A DNA stretch of 64,000 nucleotides from Nocardioides sp. Kera G14 (GTDB lineage: Bacteria; Actinomycetota; Actinomycetes; Propionibacteriales; Nocardioidaceae). The stretch spans positions 1,240,001-1,304,000 of the forward strand of contig NZ_CP085839.1 of NCBI RefSeq assembly GCF_020715565.1. The letters are read 5' to 3'. Shown one piece after another: positions 43,234-52,114 of the stretch. Both the position numbers and the translations under genes were made by a program. The notes under the pieces are model-generated. The model saw only the letters and a list, made by a program, of their open reading frames with translations, had not been told where the DNA came from and made no database searches. Each line of letters begins with the position of its first letter. Within the stretch, counting starts at the first letter, position 1.

Positions 43234-45519
43234 ATGACAGAGCCGGTCGGTGGCGTGCGTGCCCGCTGGAAGGTGACCCTCGCGCGCAGTGTCGTCGTCA
43301 CGGACCTGGTGATGCTGATGACTGCGACCGTCATCGCCTGGCTCCTCCGCTTCGGCCCTCACGGTCAGGACGCACTCAACGGTGCGGGCAACCACGGTCA
43401 CCTGCTGGTGTCGTTCGTGCTCGCGTTCGGCTGGTGGCTCCTGCTCGGTGCCTACAGCACCCGTGATCCTGACGCGGGTCTCACGATCGGGGCCGAGTTC
43501 GGGCGGCTGATCCGTGGATCCTTCGCCGCCTTCGGCGGGCTCGGCGTCATCTCGGTCCTCTTCGTGCTCAACGTCTCGCGCAGCTACCTGCTGCTGGCGT
43601 TCCTCCTCGGCTTCGCACTGGTGTTCCTCGGGCGCTGCTGGTGGCGGCTCCGGGTGCAGCAGCTGCGGGGCCGTGGCGAGCACCAGTCGCTGGTGCTGAT
43701 CGTGGGCACCCTGCGCTCGTCCCGTCGTATCGCCCGTTGGTTCTACAGCGACCCCAACTGCGCCTACCGCGTGACCGGCGTCCATGTGGTGGACGACGTC
43801 GCCGACCACGAGTCGCTGCTGTGGCGCACACCGGAGGACCGGTGGGATCCGATCCCGGTACTCGGCGCCACCCACACGCTGGCGGACGCGCTGGAGCGCA
43901 GCGGTGCCGACACGGTCATCGTCAACGACTCCGAGCAGCTCGGTCCCGACGGCCTCAACGAGCTGGCCTGGCAGCTCGAGGGCCGCAACGTCGCGCTGAT
44001 GGTGTCCCCGAACGTCGTCGGTGTCGCGCAGCCGCGACTGCACCTGCTCGACGTCTCCGGAGTGCCCTTCGTCCTCGTCGAGAAGCCGCAGTACGCCGGC
44101 GCGAACCGCCTGGCCAAGGCGGTCTTCGACCGCGTGGTCGCCTCCCTGCTGCTGCTGCTCGTCGCGCCAGCGATGGTCACAGCCGCCCTGGCGATCCGTC
44201 TCGGCGGCCGCGGGCCGATCCTCGCCCGCGAGACGCGGATCGGACAAGGTGGCCGTCCGTTCGCGATGTACCGCTTCCGCACCCTTCCTGTCGGTGTGGT
44301 GCCCGACGAGCCGGAGGCGCTCGCCTCAGCGCGGATCGTGGCCGGAGATGACGTCGGTGCGCCGAAGCCGACCCGCGTGGGTGCGGTACTGCGGCGCTAC
44401 GCCATCGACGAGATGCCCCAGCTCTTCAACGTGCTGCGAGGCGACCTGAGCATCGTCGGGCCCCGCCCGCTCCTCCCGCGCCACGTCGAGGAGCACGGCG
44501 AGGAGGTGGCTCGCCGGCTGCTGGTGAAGCAGGGGATCACCGGGCTCTGGCAGATCTCCGGAAGCTCGACCATGACGTGGGAGGAGGCCACCCGACTCGA
44601 CCTCGAGTACATCGAGAACTGGTCGATGCTCCGCGACCTCTCGATCCTCTGGCGCACCTTCACCACCCTGATCGCCCGGGGCCTCCTCGTCCGCCGTGTC
44701 GCGCGCCTGCAGGCGGAGATCGAGGAGCTCGCTCCGACGTCGAAGGCGCGGCTCAGCGTCGACAGCCGAGGTCAGGTCTTCCTCAACGCGTATCCCCTCT
44801 TCGGCGGTGACACCACGACGCTGCTTGCAGAGATCGACAACCTGCTCGTGCGTCGCGAGCCCGCCCTCGTCGTCACGGTCAACGTCGACCAGATCCTCGA
44901 CCTCGAGCGGGAGCAGAAGACCCTCGAGGTCTATGACAACGCCGACCTCCTGGTCATGGACGGAATGCCCGTCGTGCAGCTCGCTCGGATGCTCGGGGCC
45001 GGCGAGGTGCACCGCCACACGGGCGCCGACCTGCTGCCGCTCATGGCCGCCGAGTCGGCGGAGCGCGGCTGGCGGGTCAGTGTCCTCGGCGGCGCCGACG
45101 GTGTCTCGCGGGCCGCCGCCGAGCAGCTGTCGACGACGTACCCGGGAGCGCAGGTGCGCTCGGTCGAGTTCCCGCTGCTCAGCAGCGTCGACGACCCGGC
45201 CTCGGTCGCGGTGATCGAGGAGCTGCGGGCGCAGCAGCCCGATGTCGTCTTCGTCTGCCTCGGTGCGCCCAAGCAGGAGCTGTGGGTCCTGGCATGGCGC
45301 CATGAGCTTCCGCCCGCGGTCTACGTCGGTGCCGGCGCGGCTGTGGACTTCGCGGCCAAGACGGTGTCGCGGGCTCCGCGTTGGGTGCAGCGAGCTGGTG
45401 GGGAGTGGCTGTGGCGACTCTTCCAGGAGCCGCGCCGACTCTTCGGACGCTATCTCGTCAAGGGCCCGCGCTACGTCCGTGTCATCGCGCGCTCGATGAG
45501 GATGAGGCGCCGTGGCTGA
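43234..45519 (+). CDS. Phosphoglycosyltransferase (WbaP-type) fused to a WecG/TagA glycosyltransferase
   Basis: A 761-residue fusion. Residues 1-490 are a polytopic phosphoglycosyltransferase: four N-terminal spans, a Rossmann-like region, a hydrophobic re-entrant helix and the catalytic part (YAIDEMPQLFNVLRGDLSIVG, KQGITGLWQISG). Residues 505-760 are a WecG/TagA/CpsF domain with VTVNVDQILDLE, LLVMDGMPVVQLAR and CLGAPKQELW. The first half puts sugar-phosphate on undecaprenyl phosphate, the second could add the next sugar. The two functions are usually separate genes. Its last 8 bp overlap the next gene. Confidence 0.92.
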   Translation: MTEPVGGVRARWKVTLARSVVVTDLVMLMTATVIAWLLRFGPHGQDALNGAGNHGHLLVSFVLAFGWWLLLGAYSTRDPDAGLTIGAEFGRLIRGSFAAFGGLGVISVLFVLNVSRSYLLLAFLLGFALVFLGRCWWRLRVQQLRGRGEHQSLVLIVGTLRSSRRIARWFYSDPNCAYRVTGVHVVDDVADHESLLWRTPEDRWDPIPVLGATHTLADALERSGADTVIVNDSEQLGPDGLNELAWQLEGRNVALMVSPNVVGVAQPRLHLLDVSGVPFVLVEKPQYAGANRLAKAVFDRVVASLLLLLVAPAMVTAALAIRLGGRGPILARETRIGQGGRPFAMYRFRTLPVGVVPDEPEALASARIVAGDDVGAPKPTRVGAVLRRYAIDEMPQLFNVLRGDLSIVGPRPLLPRHVEEHGEEVARRLLVKQGITGLWQISGSSTMTWEEATRLDLEYIENWSMLRDLSILWRTFTTLIARGLLVRRVARLQAEIEELAPTSKARLSVDSRGQVFLNAYPLFGGDTTTLLAEIDNLLVRREPALVVTVNVDQILDLEREQKTLEVYDNADLLVMDGMPVVQLARMLGAGEVHRHTGADLLPLMAAESAERGWRVSVLGGADGVSRAAAEQLSTTYPGAQVRSVEFPLLSSVDDPASVAVIEELRAQQPDVVFVCLGAPKQELWVLAWRHELPPAVYVGAGAAVDFAAKTVSRAPRWVQRAGGEWLWRLFQEPRRLFGRYLVKGPRYVRVIARSMRMRRRG

Positions 45520-47020
45520 CCACAGTCCGACGTCGTGGATGTCGCCCGACGAGGTCGCGCGGCTGATGGACCGGCCCCCTCTGCTTGCGCCCGCGCAGGA
45601 CTGGCGTGCCGCGTACGTCAGCGCCCGGAAGGTGATGGACCCACTGCTGTTGCTGGCCACCGCGGCGATCACCCTGACTGTGGTCCGTCGGCTTCCGGAC
45701 AGTGTCGGTCCCGGCCACTCCACCACGTACGTCGGCGTGTCGGCCTTGGTGATCGCCAGCTGGCTCCTGATCCAGAGCGTCGTGGGTGTCTACGAGCGAA
45801 AGCTCGTCGTCGAGGGGTTCGAGGAGTACCACCGGGTCGTCCGCGCGGTCATCGCGACCGTCGCGACCGTCGCGGTTGCTGCTGCTGCCAGCGCCTCCAG
45901 CCTCTCGCGGCTCTACCTGCTGCTGTTCTTCGGCATCGGTGCGACCCTGCTGCTGGGCTCTCGTAAGCTCGCCCGACGACGGCTCGCACGGATCCGCCAT
46001 GCCAGTGCCGGCGGCTTCAACCGGGTGCTGGTCATCGGTGGCGCGCGCTCGGCACGCATGCTCGAGCGCGCCTTCCGGATCCACGACCGTGAGGGCTACC
46101 GCGTGGTGGGCGTCTGGTGGCCCGATCCGAAGGCGCACTACGGACCGGAGTTCGACATCCTGGGCAGTCCGGTGGCGTCGTACGACCGGAGCCACACTCT
46201 CGCCCAGGCGGTGACTGGCTGCCGCGCGGACGCGGTGATCGTCACGGACACCGAACTGCTGGGCAACGAGGGCCTCAAGGCGCTCGGATGGGCGCTCGAG
46301 GGGACCGGGATCGACCTGCTGGTCTCCCCGAACGTGGTGGACGTGGCCGGCCCGCGTATCCACGTGCGACCCGTGGCCAATCTGCCGCTCATCCATCTCG
46401 ACGAACCGCAGTACGAAGGTGCCTCCCGTGTCGGGAAGGCGTTGCTCGACCGGGTGCTGGCCATCCTCGGCCTGCTGCTGGCCAGCCCGGTCATGCTCGC
46501 GATCGCGGTCGCCATCAAGCTCGACGACCGCGGCCCGGTCTTTTACCGCTCACAACGGGTCGGCGTCGGGGGCCAGGTCTTCGGGATGTTGAAGTTCCGC
46601 ACGATGGTGGTCGATGCCGAGCGGATCAAGGCCGAGCTCACCTCCGACTCCGACGACGCCAGCCCGCTGTTCAAGATGCGCGAGGACCCGCGCATCACAC
46701 GGGTGGGCCGCTTCCTGCGCCGCTATTCCCTCGATGAGCTGCCGCAGCTGGTCAATGTGCTCCTCGGAACGATGAGCGTCGTCGGCCCGAGACCGCCGCT
46801 GCCCCAGGAGGTCGAGACCTGGGAGGGCGGTGTCGAGCGGCGTCTCCTCGTGAAGCAGGGCATGACCGGCCTGTGGCAGGTGAGCGGTCGCTCCGATCTC
46901 GACTGGGAGGATGCGGTGCGGCTCGACCTGGACTACGTCGAGAACTGGTCGATCACCCGCGACCTGCAGATCATCTGGCGCACCGTCCGCGCGGTGTTGT
47001 CCTCCGACGGCGCCTACTGA
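45512..47020 (+). CDS. Polyprenyl phosphoglycosyltransferase (second sugar transferase)
   Basis: A 502-residue polytopic enzyme of the same family, without the WecG domain. It shows the Rossmann-like NRVLVIGGARSAR, the sugar-phosphate part KFRTMVVDAERIKAE, YSLDELPQLVNVLLGTMSVVG with the catalytic Asp-Glu, and KQGMTGLWQVSGRSD. Either it initiates a second polymer or is redundant. GTG 45512 overlaps the preceding gene, so the two are translationally coupled. Sequence relatedness of the two proteins suggests duplication. Confidence 0.92.
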   Translation: MADHSPTSWMSPDEVARLMDRPPLLAPAQDWRAAYVSARKVMDPLLLLATAAITLTVVRRLPDSVGPGHSTTYVGVSALVIASWLLIQSVVGVYERKLVVEGFEEYHRVVRAVIATVATVAVAAAASASSLSRLYLLLFFGIGATLLLGSRKLARRRLARIRHASAGGFNRVLVIGGARSARMLERAFRIHDREGYRVVGVWWPDPKAHYGPEFDILGSPVASYDRSHTLAQAVTGCRADAVIVTDTELLGNEGLKALGWALEGTGIDLLVSPNVVDVAGPRIHVRPVANLPLIHLDEPQYEGASRVGKALLDRVLAILGLLLASPVMLAIAVAIKLDDRGPVFYRSQRVGVGGQVFGMLKFRTMVVDAERIKAELTSDSDDASPLFKMREDPRITRVGRFLRRYSLDELPQLVNVLLGTMSVVGPRPPLPQEVETWEGGVERRLLVKQGMTGLWQVSGRSDLDWEDAVRLDLDYVENWSITRDLQIIWRTVRAVLSSDGAY

Positions 47021-47035
47021 TGGAAGGATGCAGTC

Positions 47036-48430
47036 GTGGACCTGCGTGAATATCTGCTGCTCCTGCTGCGCCGGTGGCCGATCTTCATCGGATCGTTCGT
47101 GGTGGTCACGGCTGCGCTGTTGAGTCTGTCGTTCTTCGCGGTGCCGACGTATCAGGCGACAGCCTCGGTCTACCTCCATGCGGTGCCGGCGCTCGCCAGC
47201 GGCGCGTCCGCGAGCGAGCCGATGACGCCGCAGCTTGCCGTCTCAGCGCAGCAGTCGGGTGACCTGCTGCTGCTTGCGCGGATGAAGAGCTATGCCCTCG
47301 CCGTGAACTCCGAGGCCGTGATCGACCCGGTGATCGACTCGCTCGGTCTCGACGAGGACTTCTCCTCGGTCAACTCCCGCGTCACCACGAACGTCCCCAG
47401 CGACTCCTTCGTCATCGAGATCACGACGACTGACACCACGGCAGCTTCGGCAGCGAACCTGGCCAACGCGTTGGCTCAGGAGCTGCCCGACGCGGCCGCG
47501 GCGCTCGACGGCCGGACCAACTCGCACAGGTCGGAGATCCAGTTCGAGCCGATGCAGCAGGCGTTGCCGCCGAAGGCGCGGATCTCGCCCAACCTGAAAC
47601 TCAACGGGGCGATCGCGGTCCTTCTCGGACTATTCGTCGGTGTCGGGCTCGCCGTGCTGGTTGAAACGTTCGACAGCCGGCTCCGCCGCGGCTCACAGGT
47701 TGCGGCCGCGGGGGTCCGGTTCCTCGGTGCTGTGCCGTCGCTGGGCCGCACGGAGGCTCGCCGCGCATACTGGCCGGCCGAATTGCCCGACTCCGTGCGC
47801 TACCTCTTCGACCGCGTCTCGGTGGAGGTGCTCTTCGGTGCTGGCGGCGCGCCGGCGTCGATCATCCTCACGTCACCCCGGCCTGGAGCCGGCACGACCC
47901 TGGTCGGGGCCGGCGTCGCGGCGAGCCTCGCAGCCTCAGGCAGCAGGGTCCTCTATATCGATGCCGACGATGAGGGCGACGGTCTGGCCGGTCGCGTCGG
48001 GCTCGCCGACGTCGATGGACTCACCGATGTGCTCGCCGAACGGGTCGAACTCGGCGCCGCCCTCCACTACTGGGAGGACGGCGGGTACACGATCATGCCG
48101 ATCGGTTCCGGTGCCATGCGTGAGACCGAGATGCTTGGCTCCGCATTCGGTCGTGTCCACGCGACCCTGACCGACCTCTTCGATGTAATCCTGATTGACA
48201 CTCCCGACATCACCTCACACCCCTCTGCCGGGCTGCTCCTGCAGCACGTCCACCATGTGCTCGTCGTCGCCCAGGCGCGTCGCACGAGGCGCGGAGAGTT
48301 CCTCGACGCACTCGACGCGGCCAACCGGGCGGGCGCTGAGGTCGTCGGTGTCGTCATGACACAGGTGAGCCGCAGCGGTCAGGTCGCGTCGGCCGCGGAG
48401 TTCACCCCACGACGATCGGTGCCTTCGTGA
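47036..48430 (+). CDS. Wzz/BY-kinase-like chain-length protein with broken Walker A
   Basis: A 464-residue protein. Two membrane spans bracket an outside Wzz domain (LREYLLLLLRRWPIFIGSF near the start; GAIAVLLGLFVGVGLAVLV later), then a cytoplasmic P-loop-fold domain. Where bacterial tyrosine kinases have GxGK[ST]T, it reads SPRPGAGTTLVG, with the lysine replaced. The A' motif VLYIDADDEGDG and Walker B VILIDTPDI remain. The C-terminus lacks a tyrosine cluster. It probably sets polymer length but may not phosphorylate. GTG 47036 has a weak ribosome site. Confidence 0.88.
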   Translation: MDLREYLLLLLRRWPIFIGSFVVVTAALLSLSFFAVPTYQATASVYLHAVPALASGASASEPMTPQLAVSAQQSGDLLLLARMKSYALAVNSEAVIDPVIDSLGLDEDFSSVNSRVTTNVPSDSFVIEITTTDTTAASAANLANALAQELPDAAAALDGRTNSHRSEIQFEPMQQALPPKARISPNLKLNGAIAVLLGLFVGVGLAVLVETFDSRLRRGSQVAAAGVRFLGAVPSLGRTEARRAYWPAELPDSVRYLFDRVSVEVLFGAGGAPASIILTSPRPGAGTTLVGAGVAASLAASGSRVLYIDADDEGDGLAGRVGLADVDGLTDVLAERVELGAALHYWEDGGYTIMPIGSGAMRETEMLGSAFGRVHATLTDLFDVILIDTPDITSHPSAGLLLQHVHHVLVVAQARRTRRGEFLDALDAANRAGAEVVGVVMTQVSRSGQVASAAEFTPRRSVPS

Positions 48431-49278
48431 CGCTTTTGATAGTGACGCCGATGCACAATGAGGCCGCGAACGTCGACGGGCTGGTCCAGACCTTGCGGGG
48501 GCAGGACTTTCAGGACTTCGTGTGGTGGATCGTCGACGACGGCAGCACGGACGGCACCGCGATGGCCCTGCAGGCCGCCGACCCGGCGGGGCTCGGGAGG
48601 GTGATCACCAAGGCGAACGATGGCGGGCTGATCGGCGGATCTGCCTACACATCGTGGCGGCACGGTGTCCGCGCGGCGCTCGCCGACCGTGACGATTACA
48701 CACATGTGATGAAGCTCGACGCCGACGTCCGTCTTGCTCCCGACTACCTCGCCCGCATCGTGCCGTTGGCCAGTGCCGACGTCGGAATCGCCGGTGGGGT
48801 GATCGCCTCCGCCGGCATGGCCGAGCAGAAGTTCCACGTTCCGGGCCCGGTGAAACTCTTCACTCGTGAGGCCTATCACGTAGCCGAGGCGTTGCCGGCC
48901 GCGATCGGAAACGACGTGATGGACGAGGTCATCGTCGCCGAGCATGGTCTCGGTACGGCGGTCGACGATGCGGCACGCTTCGAGCTCGCTCGTCCGATCG
49001 GCGCCAGCGAGGGACGCGTGCACGGCCGCTTCCGCAACGGTCGGGTGTGCCGCTGGACGGGGTATGACCCCTTCTACTTCCTGCTTCACGCCGCCCGGTA
49101 CGTCGGCCGGAAGCCCTATCTCGTGGGCACCCTCGCAATGATCTGGGGCTATCTGCGTGCCGGCGCCGGCCCGTACCCCGTGACGCTCAAGCGCCGTCAT
49201 GCCAAGATGCAGCGTGGCAAGCTCATCGACGCTGTCCGGAACCCGCTCAAGTTCTGGCGGCAGGCCTACGCTCGCTGA
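48427..49278 (+). CDS. Family 2 glycosyltransferase
   Basis: A 283-residue GT-A enzyme: IVTPMHNEAANVDGL at the start, VDDGSTDGT for nucleotide binding, and the metal-binding KLDADVRL. No membrane spans. It would transfer a sugar to the growing lipid-linked unit. The GTG start overlaps the stop of the chain-length gene (GTGA). The 3' end overlaps the convergent glycosyltransferase gene by 13 bp. Confidence 0.92.
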   Translation: MTLLIVTPMHNEAANVDGLVQTLRGQDFQDFVWWIVDDGSTDGTAMALQAADPAGLGRVITKANDGGLIGGSAYTSWRHGVRAALADRDDYTHVMKLDADVRLAPDYLARIVPLASADVGIAGGVIASAGMAEQKFHVPGPVKLFTREAYHVAEALPAAIGNDVMDEVIVAEHGLGTAVDDAARFELARPIGASEGRVHGRFRNGRVCRWTGYDPFYFLLHAARYVGRKPYLVGTLAMIWGYLRAGAGPYPVTLKRRHAKMQRGKLIDAVRNPLKFWRQAYAR

Positions 49279-50369
49279 GCCTCGTTCAAGGCTGAGTGCG
49301 AGGCAAAGCGCGGGTCCTCCTCCAGCGCGATCCGGTTTCGGCGCTGATCGCGGAGCGGATCGGCGGTACGCAGCCTGGACGAGGACGCGCTGACCGTGTC
49401 GTAGATCGCCGCGTGCAGTTCCAGCGCGGTCTCCCAATCGCGCCTGGATAGGTCGGGCAGGCCGGCTGGCGACGTGCGATCAGCCTCCAGCAGTTTGTGG
49501 GCTGTCAGCGGCACGTCGTAGAGGCGGAGCCACTCGGGACCCACCTCCGCGGCGAGCGCGGCATTGCTCGGACTCTCCGGGGCGATGACCGGCCGGCCTG
49601 CACTCAGCGCCATCAGGACCGCTCCGGAGTTGTACATCTGCTCGTAGGGCAACATGACGCAACGGTGGCGGGCGAGAGCGTCGACGAGTTCGGCGTCGTC
49701 CAGGAAGCGTTCCTCGAAGGTGATGTGCGGCCACGTCGCGGCAGCGGCCGCAACTTTCGAGGCATAGTCGGCCGACCATGAATGGCCAGCGACGGTGAGG
49801 GCGAGCCCAGTTTCGCCGGCGACAGCCAACAGGTGCTCGATCCCCTTGTAGCGACGCAGCAGTCCGAAGAAGAGGAGGCCCTCGCCGTGGGTGCGCTGCA
49901 CCACGCCGAGGTCGATGTGGCGATTCGCGAGCCATGGCCGGTAGGAGCTGTGCAGCACGACGACACCGAGTCGACGGTCATTCGCTGGCGACTCGTTGAG
50001 AAAGATCCGGAGTGAGACGAGCCGTTCAAGCCGGCGAACAAGGGCGCGTTCGAGCCGACCACCGGTCTCGTGCTCCTCGATGTTGTGCACGGTCCAGACG
50101 ACCGGTACCCGGCGCCTGCGCAGCCGCCGGATCAGGACCGCTGAGGTGACCATCTTGATGGCGGTGCGGAGGGGCGTGGAGCCCCGCACCAGCTGGTGGG
50201 GCCAGTGCAGATGGAAGATGTCAGGCGTCGAAGTGAGTGCGCGCCAGGGTGAAAGAGGTTCGACGCGGTGGGTACCGCTCATTCCGCGGGCGAGTTGGAC
50301 GATATAGGGGTTCGTCCGGTCGTTGAACAACCCGTGCGACAGCAGGACCAAGGATCGGGATGAGCGCAC
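49266..50369 (-). CDS. GT-B fold glycosyltransferase
   Basis: A 367-residue enzyme of the GT4-like/GumK-like class. It begins LVLLSHGLFNDRTNPYIVQLA, contains the VWTVHNIEEHE segment and GLLFFGLLRRYKGIEHLL, the hallmark C-terminal domain entry, and LPYEQMYNSGAVLMALSAGRPVI near the donor site. Possibly a mannosyl- or glucuronosyltransferase; the donor cannot be assigned. It is the only leftward enzyme besides the flippase in the locus. The GTG start has no convincing -10 box at leaderless spacing. Confidence 0.85.
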   Translation of the reverse strand: MRSSRSLVLLSHGLFNDRTNPYIVQLARGMSGTHRVEPLSPWRALTSTPDIFHLHWPHQLVRGSTPLRTAIKMVTSAVLIRRLRRRRVPVVWTVHNIEEHETGGRLERALVRRLERLVSLRIFLNESPANDRRLGVVVLHSSYRPWLANRHIDLGVVQRTHGEGLLFFGLLRRYKGIEHLLAVAGETGLALTVAGHSWSADYASKVAAAAATWPHITFEERFLDDAELVDALARHRCVMLPYEQMYNSGAVLMALSAGRPVIAPESPSNAALAAEVGPEWLRLYDVPLTAHKLLEADRTSPAGLPDLSRRDWETALELHAAIYDTVSASSSRLRTADPLRDQRRNRIALEEDPRFASHSALNEAQRA

Positions 50370-50413
50370 GAGGAATTACAGCATGGCCGCAGGATGCCCC
50401 GCCTGCGGAACAC

Positions 50414-50419
50414 TAGAGT
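50414..50419 (+). promoter_or_regulatory. -10 box TAGAGT before the deacetylase
   Basis: It predicts a start near 50426, so the message keeps a short leader with the gaggagg ribosome site (about 50428-50436) before ATG 50442. Confidence 0.5.
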
Positions 50420-50441
50420 CTGCCGCAGAGAGGAGGCCCCA

Positions 50442-51194
50442 ATGATCCGCAGACGTGCCAGCCGCTGGGCTGCCGAGCATCTCCGTCACGACTGGCTCCC
50501 CCTGCGGTCTGGGCGACCGATCCTCTCGATCACCTTCGATGACGTGATCGCCTCCGCTTGCGTCAACGGCGCCGCCGTCCTGGCCAAACATGGCGTGAAG
50601 GCGACGTGGTACGTCGCCGGCGGACTGACCGACCGCGCCGAGGCGGGCAAGCCGACCCATTCACTGGACCAGTTGCGGGCTCTCCATGCCGACGGACACG
50701 AGCTCGCCTGCCACGGCTGGTCGCACCAGCGCTGCACAGCGCTGAGTAGCGACGAGCTCGAGTCCGAGCTGGTGCGCAGCCGTGACCTGCTCAGCACCGT
50801 GGTCGGCCACCCGGTGGACGGGCCGCTCGATTTCGCCTACCCGCTCGGCGATCAGGGTCTCCGCACTCGCGCAGTGATCGCGCGGCAACGGCGGTCACAG
50901 CGGGTCACCGGCGGCGGCATGCATCGGGGACGCGCTGACCTCGGTCGGCTCGGCAGCTTCCGGCTCTACGGCAGGACTGACACACGCATCGAGTGGGAGC
51001 CCTTCCTGCGCGAGCTCGCCGCAACCGACGGTGGCTGGGGAATCGTCAACACCCACGGCGTCGACGGCGACCCCGGCCTGTACGGCACGACGCCCGAGAA
51101 CCTCGACGCCATGGTTGGGCTTGCGCTTGAACTCGGCTGCCAGGTGCTGCCTGTCGGGGTGGCCATCGGCGAACTCTCGGGACGTCGCGCCTGA
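50442..51194 (+). CDS. Polysaccharide deacetylase (NodB-type)
   Basis: A 250-residue protein with the NodB opening SITFDDVIASACVNGAAVLAK and the metal motif in CHGWSHQ (H-x-x-x-H, with glycine where most have S or T). A later region (GPLDFAYPLGDQG) fits the conserved R/D-x-P part. It should remove acetyl groups from the polymer or its precursor. No signal peptide is visible, which would place it in the cytoplasm unless the start differs. Its stop overlaps the next ATG by one base. Confidence 0.88.
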   Translation: MIRRRASRWAAEHLRHDWLPLRSGRPILSITFDDVIASACVNGAAVLAKHGVKATWYVAGGLTDRAEAGKPTHSLDQLRALHADGHELACHGWSHQRCTALSSDELESELVRSRDLLSTVVGHPVDGPLDFAYPLGDQGLRTRAVIARQRRSQRVTGGGMHRGRADLGRLGSFRLYGRTDTRIEWEPFLRELAATDGGWGIVNTHGVDGDPGLYGTTPENLDAMVGLALELGCQVLPVGVAIGELSGRRA

Positions 51195-52114
51195 TGGACC
51201 TGAGCATCTGCATCTGCACCTTCCGACGCCCCGACCAGCTCCGCGAACTGCTCGTGCGACTCGGCACGGTCGACCTCGGCGAGTTCCAGGTGGAGGTCGT
51301 GGTTGTCGACAACGAGACCGAGGGCACCGGACTGGCCGTCGTTGACGAGCTTGCCCCGACACTTCGAGTTCCGGTCGTGACCCGTCACGTGACGGTCCCC
51401 AACATCGCTGTCGCCCGCAATGCGGCGGTGCGGGCGGCATCCGGCCGATGGTTGCTCTTCATCGACGACGACGAACTGCCGGTCCCCGACTGGGTGGTCG
51501 CGATGCTGCGCACCCAAGCCACATCCGGCGCCGACGCTGTCTTCGGCCCGGTCCTCGCGCGGTACGACGACCCCCCTCCGGCTTGGTTGGAGAACGGTGA
51601 ACGACGATTCTGGGGGCGACCCCGACACAGGACCGGGGACACCCTGCCGGTGAACGAGGCGCGCGCGGGGAACGTGCTCGTCTCGGCGTCCCTACTGGCT
51701 CGGCGCGACGGCCCGTTCGACCCGGCGTTCGGCGTGACGGGCGGCGAGGACGCCATGCTCTTCTGGGAGTTGGCTCGCTCGGGTGCCTGCTTCGTCTGGT
51801 GTGACGAGGCCGAGGTGAGTGAGCAGGTTCCAGCGTCCCGCCGTAGCCTCACCTACGTGCTCAGGCGTGGCTTCAGTGGAGGCCAGTCCTATGCGCGAGT
51901 GGAGCTGGCGCGACTGCGTGGCACCGAGCGGATGCGACGCGCTGCGAGTCTGCTCTGCTCAGGACTGTGGCGCCTTCCAGTCGCCGCACTCCTCGCCCTT
52001 GTTGCTCTTCCGCAGGATCGGGCGCGAGCCGTGCACTGGCTCCGTGTCGCCTATGCGCAGGCCGGCAAGATCGGTGCCGTCGTGGGACAGCAGACGAACT
52101 TCTACGCCACCTGA
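51194..52114 (+). CDS. Family 2 glycosyltransferase (rhamnosyltransferase-like)
   Basis: A 306-residue GT-A enzyme: SICICTFRRPDQLRELL, VVVDNETEG, the metal-binding FIDDDELPVPDW and GGEDAMLFWELARSG, followed by a hydrophobic C-terminal segment (CSGLWRLPVAALLALVAL) that may attach it to the membrane. It is coupled to the deacetylase by TGATG. The donor sugar is unknown. Its 3' end overlaps the convergent flippase gene by 13 bp. Confidence 0.9.
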   Translation: MDLSICICTFRRPDQLRELLVRLGTVDLGEFQVEVVVVDNETEGTGLAVVDELAPTLRVPVVTRHVTVPNIAVARNAAVRAASGRWLLFIDDDELPVPDWVVAMLRTQATSGADAVFGPVLARYDDPPPAWLENGERRFWGRPRHRTGDTLPVNEARAGNVLVSASLLARRDGPFDPAFGVTGGEDAMLFWELARSGACFVWCDEAEVSEQVPASRRSLTYVLRRGFSGGQSYARVELARLRGTERMRRAASLLCSGLWRLPVAALLALVALPQDRARAVHWLRVAYAQAGKIGAVVGQQTNFYAT

